The translations under genes were made by a program, and so were the position numbers. Shown piece by piece: positions 53,905-64,000 of a stretch of DNA of 64,000 bases (its first letter is position 1; every line of letters starts with the position of its first letter). The DNA lies in contig OZ022509.1 in NCBI GenBank assembly GCA_963989385.1, positions 76,034,667 to 76,098,666 on the forward strand, written 5' to 3'. The notes under the pieces were generated by a model. That model saw only the letters and a list, made by a program, of their open reading frames with translations, had not been told where the DNA came from and did not search any database. The stretch is from Ctena decussata (lineage: Eukaryota > Mollusca > Bivalvia > Lucinida > Lucinidae).

Positions 53905-54934
53905 TGTTCTAATGTCCTAATGATTCTTATAAATATTCATAACAGGATACGAAAAATCATAATTTTTGGACGCTTTTGAAATATGTTTTCCATTAACAAT
54001 AATGCAGAAACTGAGCAGTTTCACTGAAGGGCGTCGTATGCTAGGTAGAACAGCCAAAATATTGTTGATGGGGAATAGCGTAAACTCCTTGTTTACTACA
54101 GTTGTGGGCGTGTATGAATGAAATAGTACAATGTATTCACATGTCCGCACGCGTTATGAATGGTGTCACTGGTCAGGTGATACTATGTTGTAAAAAATAC
54201 TGAACTATTATATTGTTTTGCGAGTAAAAAGTGTATGTTTCAAAAGGACAAGGTTCACGAAGAGTCAAAATCGGCCCTGTCTCAGAAACTGATGAAATTT
54301 TACTATATCATATTTATATGATTCCTGCGATTGAGAATGGACTTTTTTTTAAGTCTCGCGTGTTATTTACGCAATTGTGACGTCATTAAAATACCCTACC
54401 CCACGCGACGTACTTAATAATTTATGACGTTAACGACGTTATTCAACTTATAAGTTTGCTGTGTAGCGCTTTTCCGTTTGCTCTGTGTTGCCACTCTTTA
54501 ACGAGGTCGATTAGATGTTGCTTTTTCTTTTCTATGGGAGCTCGTACGTATATGTTAATCGTTATAATTAACCTCACCCCCCCCCCCCCCCCCAAGCACC
54601 CGCATTTGTCTTGCGTGAAGGTATTACATGTAATACTGACGGTTGCAGAGCTTGGAAAGTTTGTGGATTTCAATTTTTGGTGTATTATCATAATTAATAA
54701 GGCACTATTATTTCTGAGTCCGGTGTAAGTTTTTGTTTAGAATTTGTTTATGTTTTTATCAGATTAGTTTTGTTTGCTTTGGAGTTCTGATGTTCTGAGA
54801 AGAAATGATAATAATAACAAACAGAGATGATATTCTTTCCTATGTCGTTATTCGTCAAAATTCGGCACATACCTGAGTGCTGGTGGACGGACGATTTCAG
54901 TGCCAAGGAGTCCGACTAATTTGGTAAACAGTGG
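53905..54934. other. No gene; C tract at 54577-54593
   Basis: AT-rich sequence downstream of the FReD gene with one 17-nt C tract. No repeat family recognised. Confidence 0.45.
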
Positions 54935-55190
54935 AGCAAGGGCCTAATGTGCTTGCAGTAGGTGCGGGTGGGGATTTTTCGGACATTTTATTCTTCCCTA
55001 TCATGTCTTTTCTTTCTCCATCTCTCTGGATGACTGCTCGATGTATACAATGTAGACTGAAATATTTCAGGAAGCGGAAATCCTTGGGGTTCCACTACAC
55101 TTAATCTATCAATATCATTCTCCATACATGCTGATATGACTTAAATACTGTTGAAACGGACATAAAATCAAAAGTTATCCATCTCGTAAG
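54935..55190 (+). repeat. Family-3 fragment joined to a SINE family 2 tail
   Basis: TTGCAGTAGGTGCGGGTGGG to TAGACTGAAATATTTCAG (to about 55074) is a family-3 copy opposite in orientation to the others. It is followed directly by GAAGCGGAAATCCTTGGGGT, TGATATGACTTAAATACTG, GGACATAAAATC and TTATCCATC, a SINE family 2 body and tail without its head. Nested or template-switched junction. Confidence 0.6.
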
Positions 55191-56369
55191 AGATTAAATT
55201 CTGACCTGTTTTGGTAACCACCCAACAAAAATTTAACACTAGCAATTCAACGAGGGATCATAGATTTAAGAGCATTTTATTTTTTCCCACTAAAATAATT
55301 GCTTAAATATTCTTTTATAGTAAAAAGTGAGATGCACATTTTTCATTTGAATTTTGTGTCATCTACATGTAAGCAAATAAATTATATCGAACTCAAAGTC
55401 TCTTCTTTGAATACGAGAAAACACGGACAGACTCGGTGCCAGGAGGCGCATCTGATGGATTCGTTCCCTTGAGCATTATGGGAAACCTCGTTTTGAGAGC
55501 TGGAATAAAGAAAATAATAATAATAATGATAATAAAGAATTAAAATAAATTACAATAAAAATATGCACGAATATACCACGTACAGAATCGCGCATGCCGA
55601 ATTCTCCGTTACGACATAATTGAACCAACCGACAACAACAGACGATTTGAAGAACAAAGTGGAATGTCATCGGGAGCTTCGTTAAATAAATATTTGAAAA
55701 CAGTCATCGCGAAATGGCAATAATGGACTTTGAATTAAAACATATGCACACTTTTCGTGGTTGAACTTTTATAGCTCTTATATTTAGATATTTATTTGTC
55801 TGAAAGAAATGTACACTAACATAAAAACATTCTTTCATTGATGCACGTTTCAAGCACAGCTCGACATGCAGCTAAACTATCCTTTCGTTCATGCATTCTG
55901 TGGCCAAATTGCGGGAAGCTGCAAGTGATAAAAATCTTGGTACGGTATCGCATTCCACAAGTTTATGACATTGATCTTTGATATGCAGACCCAGATCAGA
56001 CTGCTCCTAGGTCTACTTTGTGCGCTATTCCATCTACATCTTTGAGGTACATTACTACAACGAAAAAAATCTTCAATTTTAGGACAGTTACAGTAATTAT
56101 TGTAGGTTTCCCCAGTGTTTAGATTTTTTAACTTTACGGTCCCTGTCTTGATCACTAGTAAAACTAATGATAACAATACCAATACTCGGTGAGACCGTAC
56201 GTGTTTGGTTTGCTTGCATCATCAAACTAGTGTATGAAAAAAAACATTATTCAGTGTAGCCTTGTCATATAGTGCGTACATCGGAAATCGATAAACTCTT
56301 GCAATTCATAGCTGAAGTCAGGTGTGTGTGTTTTGGGAGCGGGGAGGGGTGAGGGGGCGGGGGGGGGTA
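55191..56369. other. Unassigned; AAT microsatellite and repeat remnant
   Basis: (AAT)n-like sequence at about 55511-55535. CAGACCCAGATCAGACTGCT near 55987 is a diverged foldback remnant shared with 61.28 kb. No gene. Confidence 0.45.
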
Positions 56370-56566
56370 TGGAAGGATGAATGATTGCGATTTTAAATCC
56401 TTTTTAACCGTATTTCAGTCATATCAGGGCGATGGGAGGGTGATAATGAAAGACTGTGTGCAATACAACCCCGTTTACGGTTGGAAAGATTTCCACATCC
56501 AGCGGGCCTCGAATCTGTCATCGCTAAATCATCAGGCCAGGCGCTTAACCTACTGGGCTACTTGTT
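56370..56566 (-). mobile_element. SINE family 2, minus copy
   Basis: Minus-strand head AGTAGCCCAGTAGGTTAAGC with a decayed B box, body TTTCATTATCACCCTCCC and GATATGACTGAAATACGG, and the tail end at ATGAATGATT near 56376. Older than the 52.35-kb copy. Confidence 0.7.
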
Positions 56567-57062
56567 GGGGATGGGAGCTGTTTTTCGGGGCGAGAGGTGT
56601 GTAAGGGGCGGGGAGGCGGATAATCACTGTTAATGCGTGTATACAAAAAGACTTCTTTCAGCTCATTAATTATATGAATTGCTGTTGTTTTTTATTGATC
56701 ACTTCCCCTTATTTGTCCACTGCTTTTACAAAGAACAGCGAGTGGACACAGTATTCACCTTTCCGTAGTTCCAAATCCCCCACCCCCAATCAACTCCCCA
56801 TACCCTTCTGACAGACAATACTTAAATACACCTCCTGCAGCTTGGCATGAATCAGTCTGAAATTTTGCAGGCTTCTGGCCTGCGAAATCCCTTGTGAGTT
56901 GGGCGTTATGGTTACAACTTTTTACTTTTATTGCTTTTGCAAACGGGCATCAGAAGACCAACCTGGCAGGTGCCTTATTTACGCCATTTCTTTTATCGAT
57001 TTCCGATTTGCATTTATCATTCTGGAACTCACTTCACATACTTCTTTTACATGCGAAAAGGA

Positions 57063-57268
57063 GCCCCGGTAGCTCAGTGGGTTAAGCTCTGGCCTGCTGA
57101 TCTAGCGGACCGGGTTCGAATCCCGCTTGAAGCGAGAATCTTTCCTACCGTAAACGGGGTTCCATTGCACATAGCCTTTCATTATCATAATACCATAATC
57201 GTCTTGATACAACTGAAATACTGTTGAAAAGGACGTAAACTCTCAAGTCATCCATCCATCTATCCATT
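57063..57268 (+). mobile_element. SINE family 2 (tRNA-derived), plus copy
   Basis: A box TAGCTCAGTGGGTTAAG (57070) and B box GGTTCGAATCC (57113-57123) are intact. The body carries CGAGAATCTTTCCTACCG, GGGGTTCCATTGCACATAGC and CAACTGAAATACTGTTG, with a CATCCATCCATC tail. TTTACATGC lies on both sides (57046-57054 and 57267-57275), a possible target-site duplication. Confidence 0.85.
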
Positions 57269-57619
57269 TACATGCACAGTAAATATGTATATTATGGTTA
57301 GTGGAATAATGGTTGGAGATTTTTATCACTTTTCTCGCTTTGCAAATTTAATTCCTTTCTCACCCGCAACATTGCTTCTTTTACTATTCAGTGGACCCAA
57401 TTACACCCTACTCATACTTCTAAACAAATGTTATATTTGGGTCAGTAAAATAGAGCCGCAAACCATTCTAGCTTATTTCAGACATGGGTGCCAAACTGTC
57501 TGATATGTGCTCCCATCTTCCCGCTCGTCCGAAGTATTTGGAAGTGAAAGCCGTTTTCCCCGTAGATCAATGTTTCTCGTCGAATTCGCTGAGTTTGGTT
57601 TCGGTGGAGCAAAGCTAGA

Positions 57620-57950
57620 ATACCGTATTAATCCTAATAAACACCCCTGCTCTAATAAACGCCCCCTTCAATAATGTTATTATCTTGCTTTGCTTCTCTA
57701 GATTAGGGAGAACACTGATATAGGGTCCACTCTGGAAGGAAAGGATTGCTCCTTGGAGAGCAAATTCTTTCCTTAAGGGTTGAACCCCACCCCGTCTGAG
57801 AAGGAAGCCAAAAATGTAGAGAATACTCTTTAACCAAACTACTGCTTATTAGAGGTATTTTGCTAATTTGTTACAATTTCGCACCCCCTCCCTCACATTC
57901 GTAAATTGCAACGGCCCCGGGACGTTAATATGTTTTATACGGTATATACT
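57620..57950. mobile_element. Possible MITE, ATACCGTATTAA ends
   Basis: AATACCGTATTAATCCTAAT with AATAAACGCCCCC at the left and TTTTATACGGTATAT at the right are inverted over about 12 bp; the interior is not palindromic. Confidence 0.4.
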
Positions 57951-58318
57951 TATTTACCGGCCAATTAACCTTGAATAACTAGCTGTCTCTCACGGCAAGG
58001 TACTCTCTGCCAATGACGTCACCCAACGCTACATTGTGACGTAAGAAAGCGTGACGTTACAACTTGGCGCGTCTTTCTCAATTATTTGTCATTGTCGCGT
58101 AATATTTGGAAGCGGTGGTTTCTCTCTACTGAAAACAGCGATTTCATCCGCTTTTGGAATAAAATATCGTATCCTTTTCTTTTCTGCTGATCACTTTTTA
58201 TAGTTTCTTGATGGAATCAATTCCTATCTGATTATATTCACCCCAAAACCAAACGAACTTCGGCAGCGTTAGTAGAAAAGAACGAAGAGGCACATTTACA
58301 TTCTGTTTTTATTAGACC

Positions 58319-58418
58319 ATGAAGTCCCAATTTCGACACCTTCAAATTTTACGAGATATTCTTCATTCATTTAAGAGTCATCCTGCCAAATATTAAGGTG
58401 TCGCATGAGGGACTTCAT
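58319..58418. repeat. 100-bp hairpin element
   Basis: ATGAAGTCCCAATTTCGACA, CCTT at 58319 is matched inverted by AAGGTGTCGCATGAGGGACT, TCAT ending 58418, 25-bp arms with a few mismatches. Confidence 0.65.
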
Positions 58419-58729
58419 ATTTTGCAACTGACTTTTACATGTGCAAATATGAAAATATGACAAATTTCAGGCGTTGGGGGGGGTCCGATTGGATAGAGCT
58501 CTATCACACCCAAGGCAATTCTGGTAAATGTTTCATGGGTAGTTGTGGAGACAAACTATTGTATAATATAAAAACGTACAAAACGAAACAAATTTCACAT
58601 ATTGCTAAAATGGGAATTGACAGGGCCAAAATGTAGGATTCGTGAATTCAGCACTTTGATAACATAAGGGTTCAACTAAAGGTGGAAAAAATGGACTCAA
58701 AATAAAATTTCAATTTAAAGTAAAATTAC

Positions 58730-58893
58730 AGGCAATGATCAGGAATTAATACAATCAAATCCCACATCTCGCTCTCAAAACCAATAGGGAAAGAAGCACA
58801 CACATAGAGAAAAATTGACACAAGTTCACGAAAGACACGCACGGTAAAACGTATGAGCACCTCTTTCCCAAACAGGTATTCATTCAGCTACCC
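58730..58893 (+). repeat. Dispersed direct repeat, copy 1
   Basis: AGGCAATGATCAGGAATTAA, CCCACATCTCGCTCTCAAAA, CCAATAGGGAAAGAAGCACA to CCTCTTTCCCAAACAGG is repeated at 62562-62717 with high identity. The match resumes around AACATCTATTTTT (58916). Class unknown. Confidence 0.75.
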
Positions 58894-59473
58894 TAATAAA
58901 AACAGCAGCAACATCTATTTTTATCTATTTCTTTTTAACTTTAAAACAAACAAAAGGCAGATTGGGTAGCAAAATAAGTGTTCAAACCGCCAAAGAACAT
59001 AGACATCGGACATAGCACAATGTAACAGCAAGGAACCGCAACAGAATTACCGCCTTGGAACGGTCAGCAAAAGATTACTGGAGGGGGGGGGGGGCTTAAA
59101 CATGATTTACTGGTACCAAACCGCGCCCTCTGCTTCTGCAGTGGTTCGAAACATTTAGTTAGCTGTTTGGTCCGAATGAAGGTTTCCTAACCCATCAATG
59201 AAACATCATCGGAAACAAACAAATCACGTATAATCCCTATGATGAATTAGAGATGAGGACTCGACGGAAATAACGTATTGCGACACCAGGAGTATGCAAA
59301 TTTTGCTCTAAGAATAGCATACATTGGTCACATGCTTTAATACGTAAGACTAAACGAGAATTCCAACAGCCAAGTTTTACTCCCTTGTAATAAAGGTGGA
59401 ATAGGACAAAACCCAAACTTTCAGTTTTCGTGTAAAAAGAACAACGATCAAGAAGCACTTCCTAAAGTACAAA

Positions 59474-60842
59474 ATGACTTTCTTTTAAGTGTGAAACAAA
59501 TAGTTCTTTTGCTATGACGTCATGAAAACGTGAGGGTTTGACGTGTTTTTATGCAAAATAAATAGCGCTCGTTTATATATGATTTTCGCATTTGTTTTGC
59601 TGTCCGTAAAGATATTGCAATAAATTTCATACCAAAGTGCGAGCCGTCAAGAGGCCTTTAAAGATATGTTATTACTTCTTCCAATAATATCCACATTTTT
59701 GTGTTGATTAAGACAAATATGACCTTTCAGTAGCTATGGAATATTGATTCATTTTACATAAACGCTTAGATAGAGAAAAAACGTCTCCGAAAAATATATC
59801 TGAAATTTTTATATGTTTTGATGAAATATGCTGACACGTAATTTTTTAAATAATTTTAAGTTTTCACCGTGCAAATTTTTCACAAATTATATTTGTTCAA
59901 CTATACCCCCTGTTCAGATTATGTCGTTTCTTTCAACGTCAAAGGGAGATTATTCCTAAGAGTGTTTTCCAGTTAACGTTTTGTTCCAAGTAAAACATTT
60001 ATGATCTCTTTTAGAGAATATAACTGCACGAAAAACGAAAAAAACTGAATTATTATTTTATTCCGTCTTCCAGGGAGGAAGATTTCAATGCATCAGGGGC
60101 TCATTTTGCAATGATGTTTATTTTGCGTAACGTGACGTCCCGCTAATTGAACCCTTACGAACCGCGTATTCGCGACGTCAATTACTTCAGAAAACAGCCA
60201 AACCGGGAAAATGAACCCTTGACCTGTTTAAACTCTTCTGTCTAGAAAACGGAATGAGATATTTCTTCAATTGTTTCGTTTTTCACTTTCACAGGTTTTC
60301 TAAAATAACTCGATATTGCTCTATCGGAATTAAAAGATATGTCGGAAACCGCTCTTAGCGCCAAATTTAGTTTGACGTTATAAAATCGACGTTTTTTTTT
60401 AACAGGGGGTATGGTTTGAAAAATCTACTTTGAGAATTATTAACACGGTAAAATTTTAATATTCTTTCAGTAATATTCCAACTTAACATTTCATTAAAAC
60501 GTATAAAAATTTGAGATATTTTTCGGAGACGTGTTTTCTCTATTTCAATTTTTACGTAAAAAAGGAGAAATTTCAACAGCTTATGAAAATGAATGTTTGC
60601 GTCAATTTACTCGTATTGCGTAGAGATTGCGCAGAAAGTAAATCACAGCTTTGTGATATTTTTGATGGCACGTAATTTGGTATAAAATTTATTTCAATAC
60701 CTCAACGGGCTGCAGAGCAATGTCGATTAATGCGGATATCTGAGCGCTATAAATTTTGCGTAAAAAACGTCAAACCTTCACATTTTCACGACGTCATTGG
60801 AACAGGAATTGTTTAGTTCACGTTAAAAAGAAAGTCATTTAG
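59474..60842. mobile_element. 1.37-kb imperfect inverted repeat
   Basis: The left arm reads AAATGACTTTCTTTTAAGTG, ATGACGTCATGAAAACGTGA, GGGTTTGACGTG, ATAGCGCTCG, AACGTCTCCGAAAAATATAT, TATACCCCCTGTT. The right arm carries the same landmarks inverted, in the same order: AACAGGGGGTAT near 60403, ATATTTTTCGGAGACGTG near 60515, GAGCGCTAT near 60745, ACGTCAAACCTTCAC near 60767 and AAAAAGAAAGTCATTT ending near 60841. Arms are about 600 bp and diverged. No coding frame. Either a large foldback transposon or two inverted copies of one repeat. Confidence 0.75.
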
Positions 60843-61600
60843 TGTGTCACAAATAACTGAAATTTTTGATGATACATTGTTTGACTAGAAAACTGAAAAT
60901 TTTGGTTTTGTATTCCGCCTTAAGAGGCGAAAATGGCATATTGTAGGTCTATTTTGTAAAGAACTTTTTTATATGAAGCCTCACATTCTACAGATTTCTG
61001 ATTTAGTTATAAAGGATAAAAAATTGAGAATGAGCAATTTGAAAATCTTTTACGTCTCACCAGTTTCGAGAAAATATTGGGAATGCCGTATGCATTTGGG
61101 AACAAATGGACTATATCAGTAACATGAGAAATTGACCTTGTCGAATGTGCGAAGGGCAAAAACCCAGAATAGCGTGAGTATCGCAGAAACTTTATTTATC
61201 AACAGAAATCTATACCGACAAATATCGTTAACATTTTCAGTGTTGAGACAGATAGGTCTGAGCACACATTGTGACAATGCCAACCCAGATCATACTGCTC
61301 CTAGGTCCCTAGTTTGCTCTAGCTGTACAGTTTGCCATGTCATCTGTAAACATCTTAAATATTGGGACAGACAGGTCTGAGCAAACTGTTGATCAAGATA
61401 AGACTGCTCCCAGGAGCAGTCTGATCAGGCTCTACACTGTTTGCAAGTCCATCTGCATCTTTTGGACGCATAACTGTATTGTATAAACAAACTGTTCTAT
61501 TTGTCGGAGAATAACAATGATTATTTCAGGTTTCGCATCTTTTGATTTTTTACGGTAAAAAGAATTTAATCTGCATGCTTAAATGTTCAGACTGATCAAA
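60843..61600. other. Unassigned; diverged palindromic remnant
   Basis: At 61280-61465, CCCAGATCATACTGCTCCTA and CTGCTCCCAGGAGCAGTCTG with GATCAGGCTCTACACTG form weak inverted pairs, related to the remnant near 55.99 kb. No gene. Confidence 0.4.
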
Positions 61601-61863
61601 TTGATTGATTTGATGCCTAACATCCACGGTAAACAGCTATGGTCATGTCGGGACGGTCAGTTAACCTAACCACACTATTCCTGGGCAGGCTTAGACCTCC
61701 TAAGCGGTTAACCAGTACTAAGTGCACATACTTTCGCTAGTAACTGACAACTGCCCTTCTTGAATCAGCGGAAGGAGAAACGAAAGCATGTGGCCAGACC
61801 GGGTTTCGAACCCAGGACCTCTAATTTATAAGTCATCTGCTCTACCGATTGCGCTACGCGGCA
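61601..61863 (-). mobile_element. SINE family 1 (tRNA-derived), copy 3
   Basis: Same layout as 42261-42533 with more substitutions: the anticodon region is changed (CTAATTTATAAGTCATCTGC) and the head ends GCGCTACGCGGC. No clear target-site duplication. The oldest of the three copies. Confidence 0.85.
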
Positions 61864-61923
61864 TGTACTATAACTGCTGAAAGTCATGTCACGGCTTATC
61901 GCAGAAACTCTGCTTTATCAAGG

Positions 61924-62391
61924 TACAGCCGAGTGTCAAAAGCCTTTCCCCAAAAACAGATTTTCCATAGACTTCAATGCATTTTCAAGTGTGCGGGGAA
62001 TTTAGCTGTAGCAAAACTGCTTATCTGACGATATTCAAATTTATATGGTTAGAAAGAGCAGTAATTTTGGCAACATCTAATAAATTGTTCTTTTAGAAAT
62101 ATGCTGTTAAAGACAACACCTATACTTTTTCAGCAAACTTTGACGGCAATGGAAAACTGCATTTCTGAAAATTTTATTGAAGTTCAAAGACTTGCAACTT
62201 AACTGTAAGTAGGTCTAGGACAAAATAAAAATAATTTTATATTGCAGAAATGTTTTAGGTTATTAAGTATGCAAAAATTATAAAGAATAGTTGAACACAG
62301 GTCTCACAGTAAAAATTTCTTGCACACTTGCAAATGCACTTAAGTCAATGGAAAAAATATTTTTGGGAAAGACTTTTGACACTTGGCTGTA
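61924..62391. mobile_element. 468-bp TIR element, TACAGCCGAGTGTCAAAAG ends
   Basis: TACAGCCGAGTGTCAAAAGC, CTTTCCCC and onward to TTTTCAAGTGTGC (about 61993) are matched inverted from GCACACTTGCAAATGCA (about 62319) to GACTTTTGACACTTGGCTGT, A at 62391. Inverted arms are about 70 bp. Terminal TA on both sides fits a TA-targeting element. Non-coding. Confidence 0.72.
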
Positions 62392-62561
62392 GATCAACAG
62401 TTGTGCTGGTTAGCAAAACATATGAGCAACTCTTTAAAGGTGAGTGGGAAGCAACATGGTTATTTTGTTTGGTGCCTCCCTTCTAAGCAGAGATCAATGT
62501 TTATAGGAAAAAATAATCCTATATGAGCAAATCATTACCTTAAAGTGTAGTAAAAAGATAG

Positions 62562-62717
62562 GCAATGATCAGGAATTAATACAATCAAATCCCACATCCC
62601 GCTCTCAAAACCAATAGGGAAAGAAGCACAGAGAGAGAGAGAGAGAAAAATTGACACAAGTTCATGAAAGTCACGCACGGTAAACCGAATGAGGAGCTCT
62701 TTCCCAAACAGGTTGGT
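62562..62717 (+). repeat. Dispersed direct repeat, copy 2
   Basis: Matches 58730-58893, with a GA expansion near 62630-62646. It is cut at ATCTATTTTT by the Pearl-like element that begins at 62741. Confidence 0.75.
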
Positions 62718-62740
62718 AATTCACAATCACATCTATTTTT

Positions 62741-64000
62741 AGCTCACCTGAGCCGAAGGCTCACAGGTGAGCTTATAGTATAGGCAGGCATCCGTCGTCC
62801 GTCGTCCGTCGTCCGTCCGTCCGTCCGTCCGTCGTCCGTCGTCCGTCCGTCAATATTTTCAAACGACATCTCCTCTGAAACTACAAGGCCCATTGTTACC
62901 AAATTTTATATATAGCATCTATAGGCAGGGGGAACCAATAATACTGTTTTTTATCCCAATCGCTTCAGAACTTTGGTTGCTATGGCAACTTAAAGTTTCC
63001 ATTGACTTGTATGGGAAAAATTGAAAATTTGCATTTATTGCTATGTCGCTTCAGATATTTTGACAAAACTTTTACAGAAATGTTCCTTGAGTATTCCTCT
63101 ATGAACCACATGAACTTTATGTAAATTGCACAATTTGGCTGGTTGCCATGGCAACTGAATGGTTAAAAATAGAAAAAATATTTAAAAATCATCTCCTCAG
63201 AAACTATGCAACCAATAAAGCTCAAACTTCACAGAAAGGATTTTAGTACTAGCTTCTATAAAAGTACTGTTTTTCTTGGCAATTGCTCTAACAGTTTGGT
63301 TGCTATGGGAACTGAAAGTTGCCATTGACTTATAATGGCAAAATGAAAAATTTGCATTTATTGCTATGTTACTGTAGATATTTTGACAAAACTTTTACAG
63401 AAATGTTCCTTGAGTAGTCCTCTATCAACCACATGAACTTTATGTAAATTGCACAATTTGGCTGGTTGCCATGGCAACCGAATGTTTAAAAATAGAAAAA
63501 ATATTCAAAAATCATCTCCTCAGAAACTATGCAACCAATATAGCTCAAACTTCACAGAAAGGATCTTAGTACTAGCTTCTATAAAAGTACTGTTTTTCTT
63601 GGCAATTGCTCCAGCAGTTTGGTTGCTATGGGAACTGAAAGTTGCCATTGACTTATAATGGCAAAATGGAAAATTTGCATTTATTGCTATGCCACTGCGG
63701 ATATTTTGACAAAACTTTCATAGAAATGTACCTTGAATAGTCTTTAACCAGCCATGTTAAATTTATACAAATTGCGCAATTTGGCTGGTTGCCATTGCAA
63801 CCGAATGGTTAAAAATAGAAAAATATTAAAAAATCATCTTCGCAGAAACTGTGTGGCCAATAAAGCTCAAACTTTACAGAAAGAACCTTAGTACTAGCCT
63901 CTATAGAATTACTGTTTTTCATGGCAGTTGCTCCAGCAGTTTGGTTGCTATGGCAACTAAGAGTTTCCATTGACTTATAATGAGGAAAATGGAAATTGGC
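62741..64000 (+). mobile_element. Pearl/Helentron-like element with tandem core, copy 2 (runs off the end)
   Basis: It starts AGCTCACCTGAGCCGAAGGC, TCACAGGTGAGCTTA (palindromic end), then a (CGTC)n microsatellite to about 62851, then tandem units. TTGGTTGCTATGG anchors at 62973, 63296, 63619 and 63941 give a 323-bp period. A related GGTTGCCATGGCAAC block sits midway (63464), so each unit is a ~160-bp dimer. The strand is opposite to the copy at 26.2-27.8 kb. No ORF. The 3' end lies beyond the window. Confidence 0.8.

Noticed and set aside
57063..57130. A plus-strand tRNA gene
   Set aside because: A and B boxes are good but the stems do not pair as a tRNA, and it leads into the SINE family 2 body and CATC tail.

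Overview
The window looks like animal nuclear DNA, most probably from a bivalve mollusc and possibly a venerid clam. It is AT-rich, has no operons or ribosome-binding sites, and carries one spliced gene with GT/AG intron borders. The rest is packed with tRNA-derived SINEs, non-LTR retrotransposons, mariner copies, foldback/MITE elements and satellite arrays. The bivalve call is an inference from repeat style (Pearl-like satellite-bearing elements, SINE tails, a secreted fibrinogen-related protein); no species marker was seen.

Host gene: only one is supported, at 51.65-53.81 kb on the + strand. It has a signal peptide, coiled coils and a C-terminal fibrinogen-related domain (FReD), split by one intron. 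Its first exon carries an apparent 1-nt frameshift, so it is either a recent pseudogene or a consensus error. Its intron is largely a SINE plus a foldback element.

Layout. 0-2 kb: a nested pile of elements. 2-12 kb: foldback elements, including a 74-bp perfect palindrome and a 123-bp hairpin, in otherwise featureless DNA. 12.2-12.9 kb: 3' end of a LINE. 13.3-16.5 kb: three consecutive tandem arrays (48-bp, ~155-bp and ~125-bp units); the last carries palindromic AGGTCAnnnTGACCT sites. 17-25 kb: foldbacks, SINEs and MITEs, several nested. 26.2-27.8 kb and 62.7-64 kb: two oppositely oriented copies of a Pearl/Helentron-like element with a ~323-bp (2 x ~160) tandem core. 29.6-30.7 kb: a decayed mariner. 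32.5-33.6 kb: a non-autonomous TIR element. 36.2-40.6 kb (- strand): a nearly full-length but broken endonuclease/RT LINE with a 2A-like motif, its RT split by a 1.16-kb TIR element. 41-45 kb: a minisatellite, SINEs and foldbacks. 45.5-46.4 kb: a mariner-like TIR element. 48.5-49.65 kb: a second broken mariner next to a LINE endonuclease fragment. 54-64 kb: SINEs, a 1.37-kb imperfect inverted repeat and further TIR elements.

The most abundant family is a ~240-bp near-palindromic foldback (ends GAGCCGCGACACGAG / CTCGTGTCGCGGCTC) with about 13 copies here. No mobile element in the window appears able to move itself: every transposase or RT frame found is interrupted. All assignments come from reading the sequence; no database search was run.
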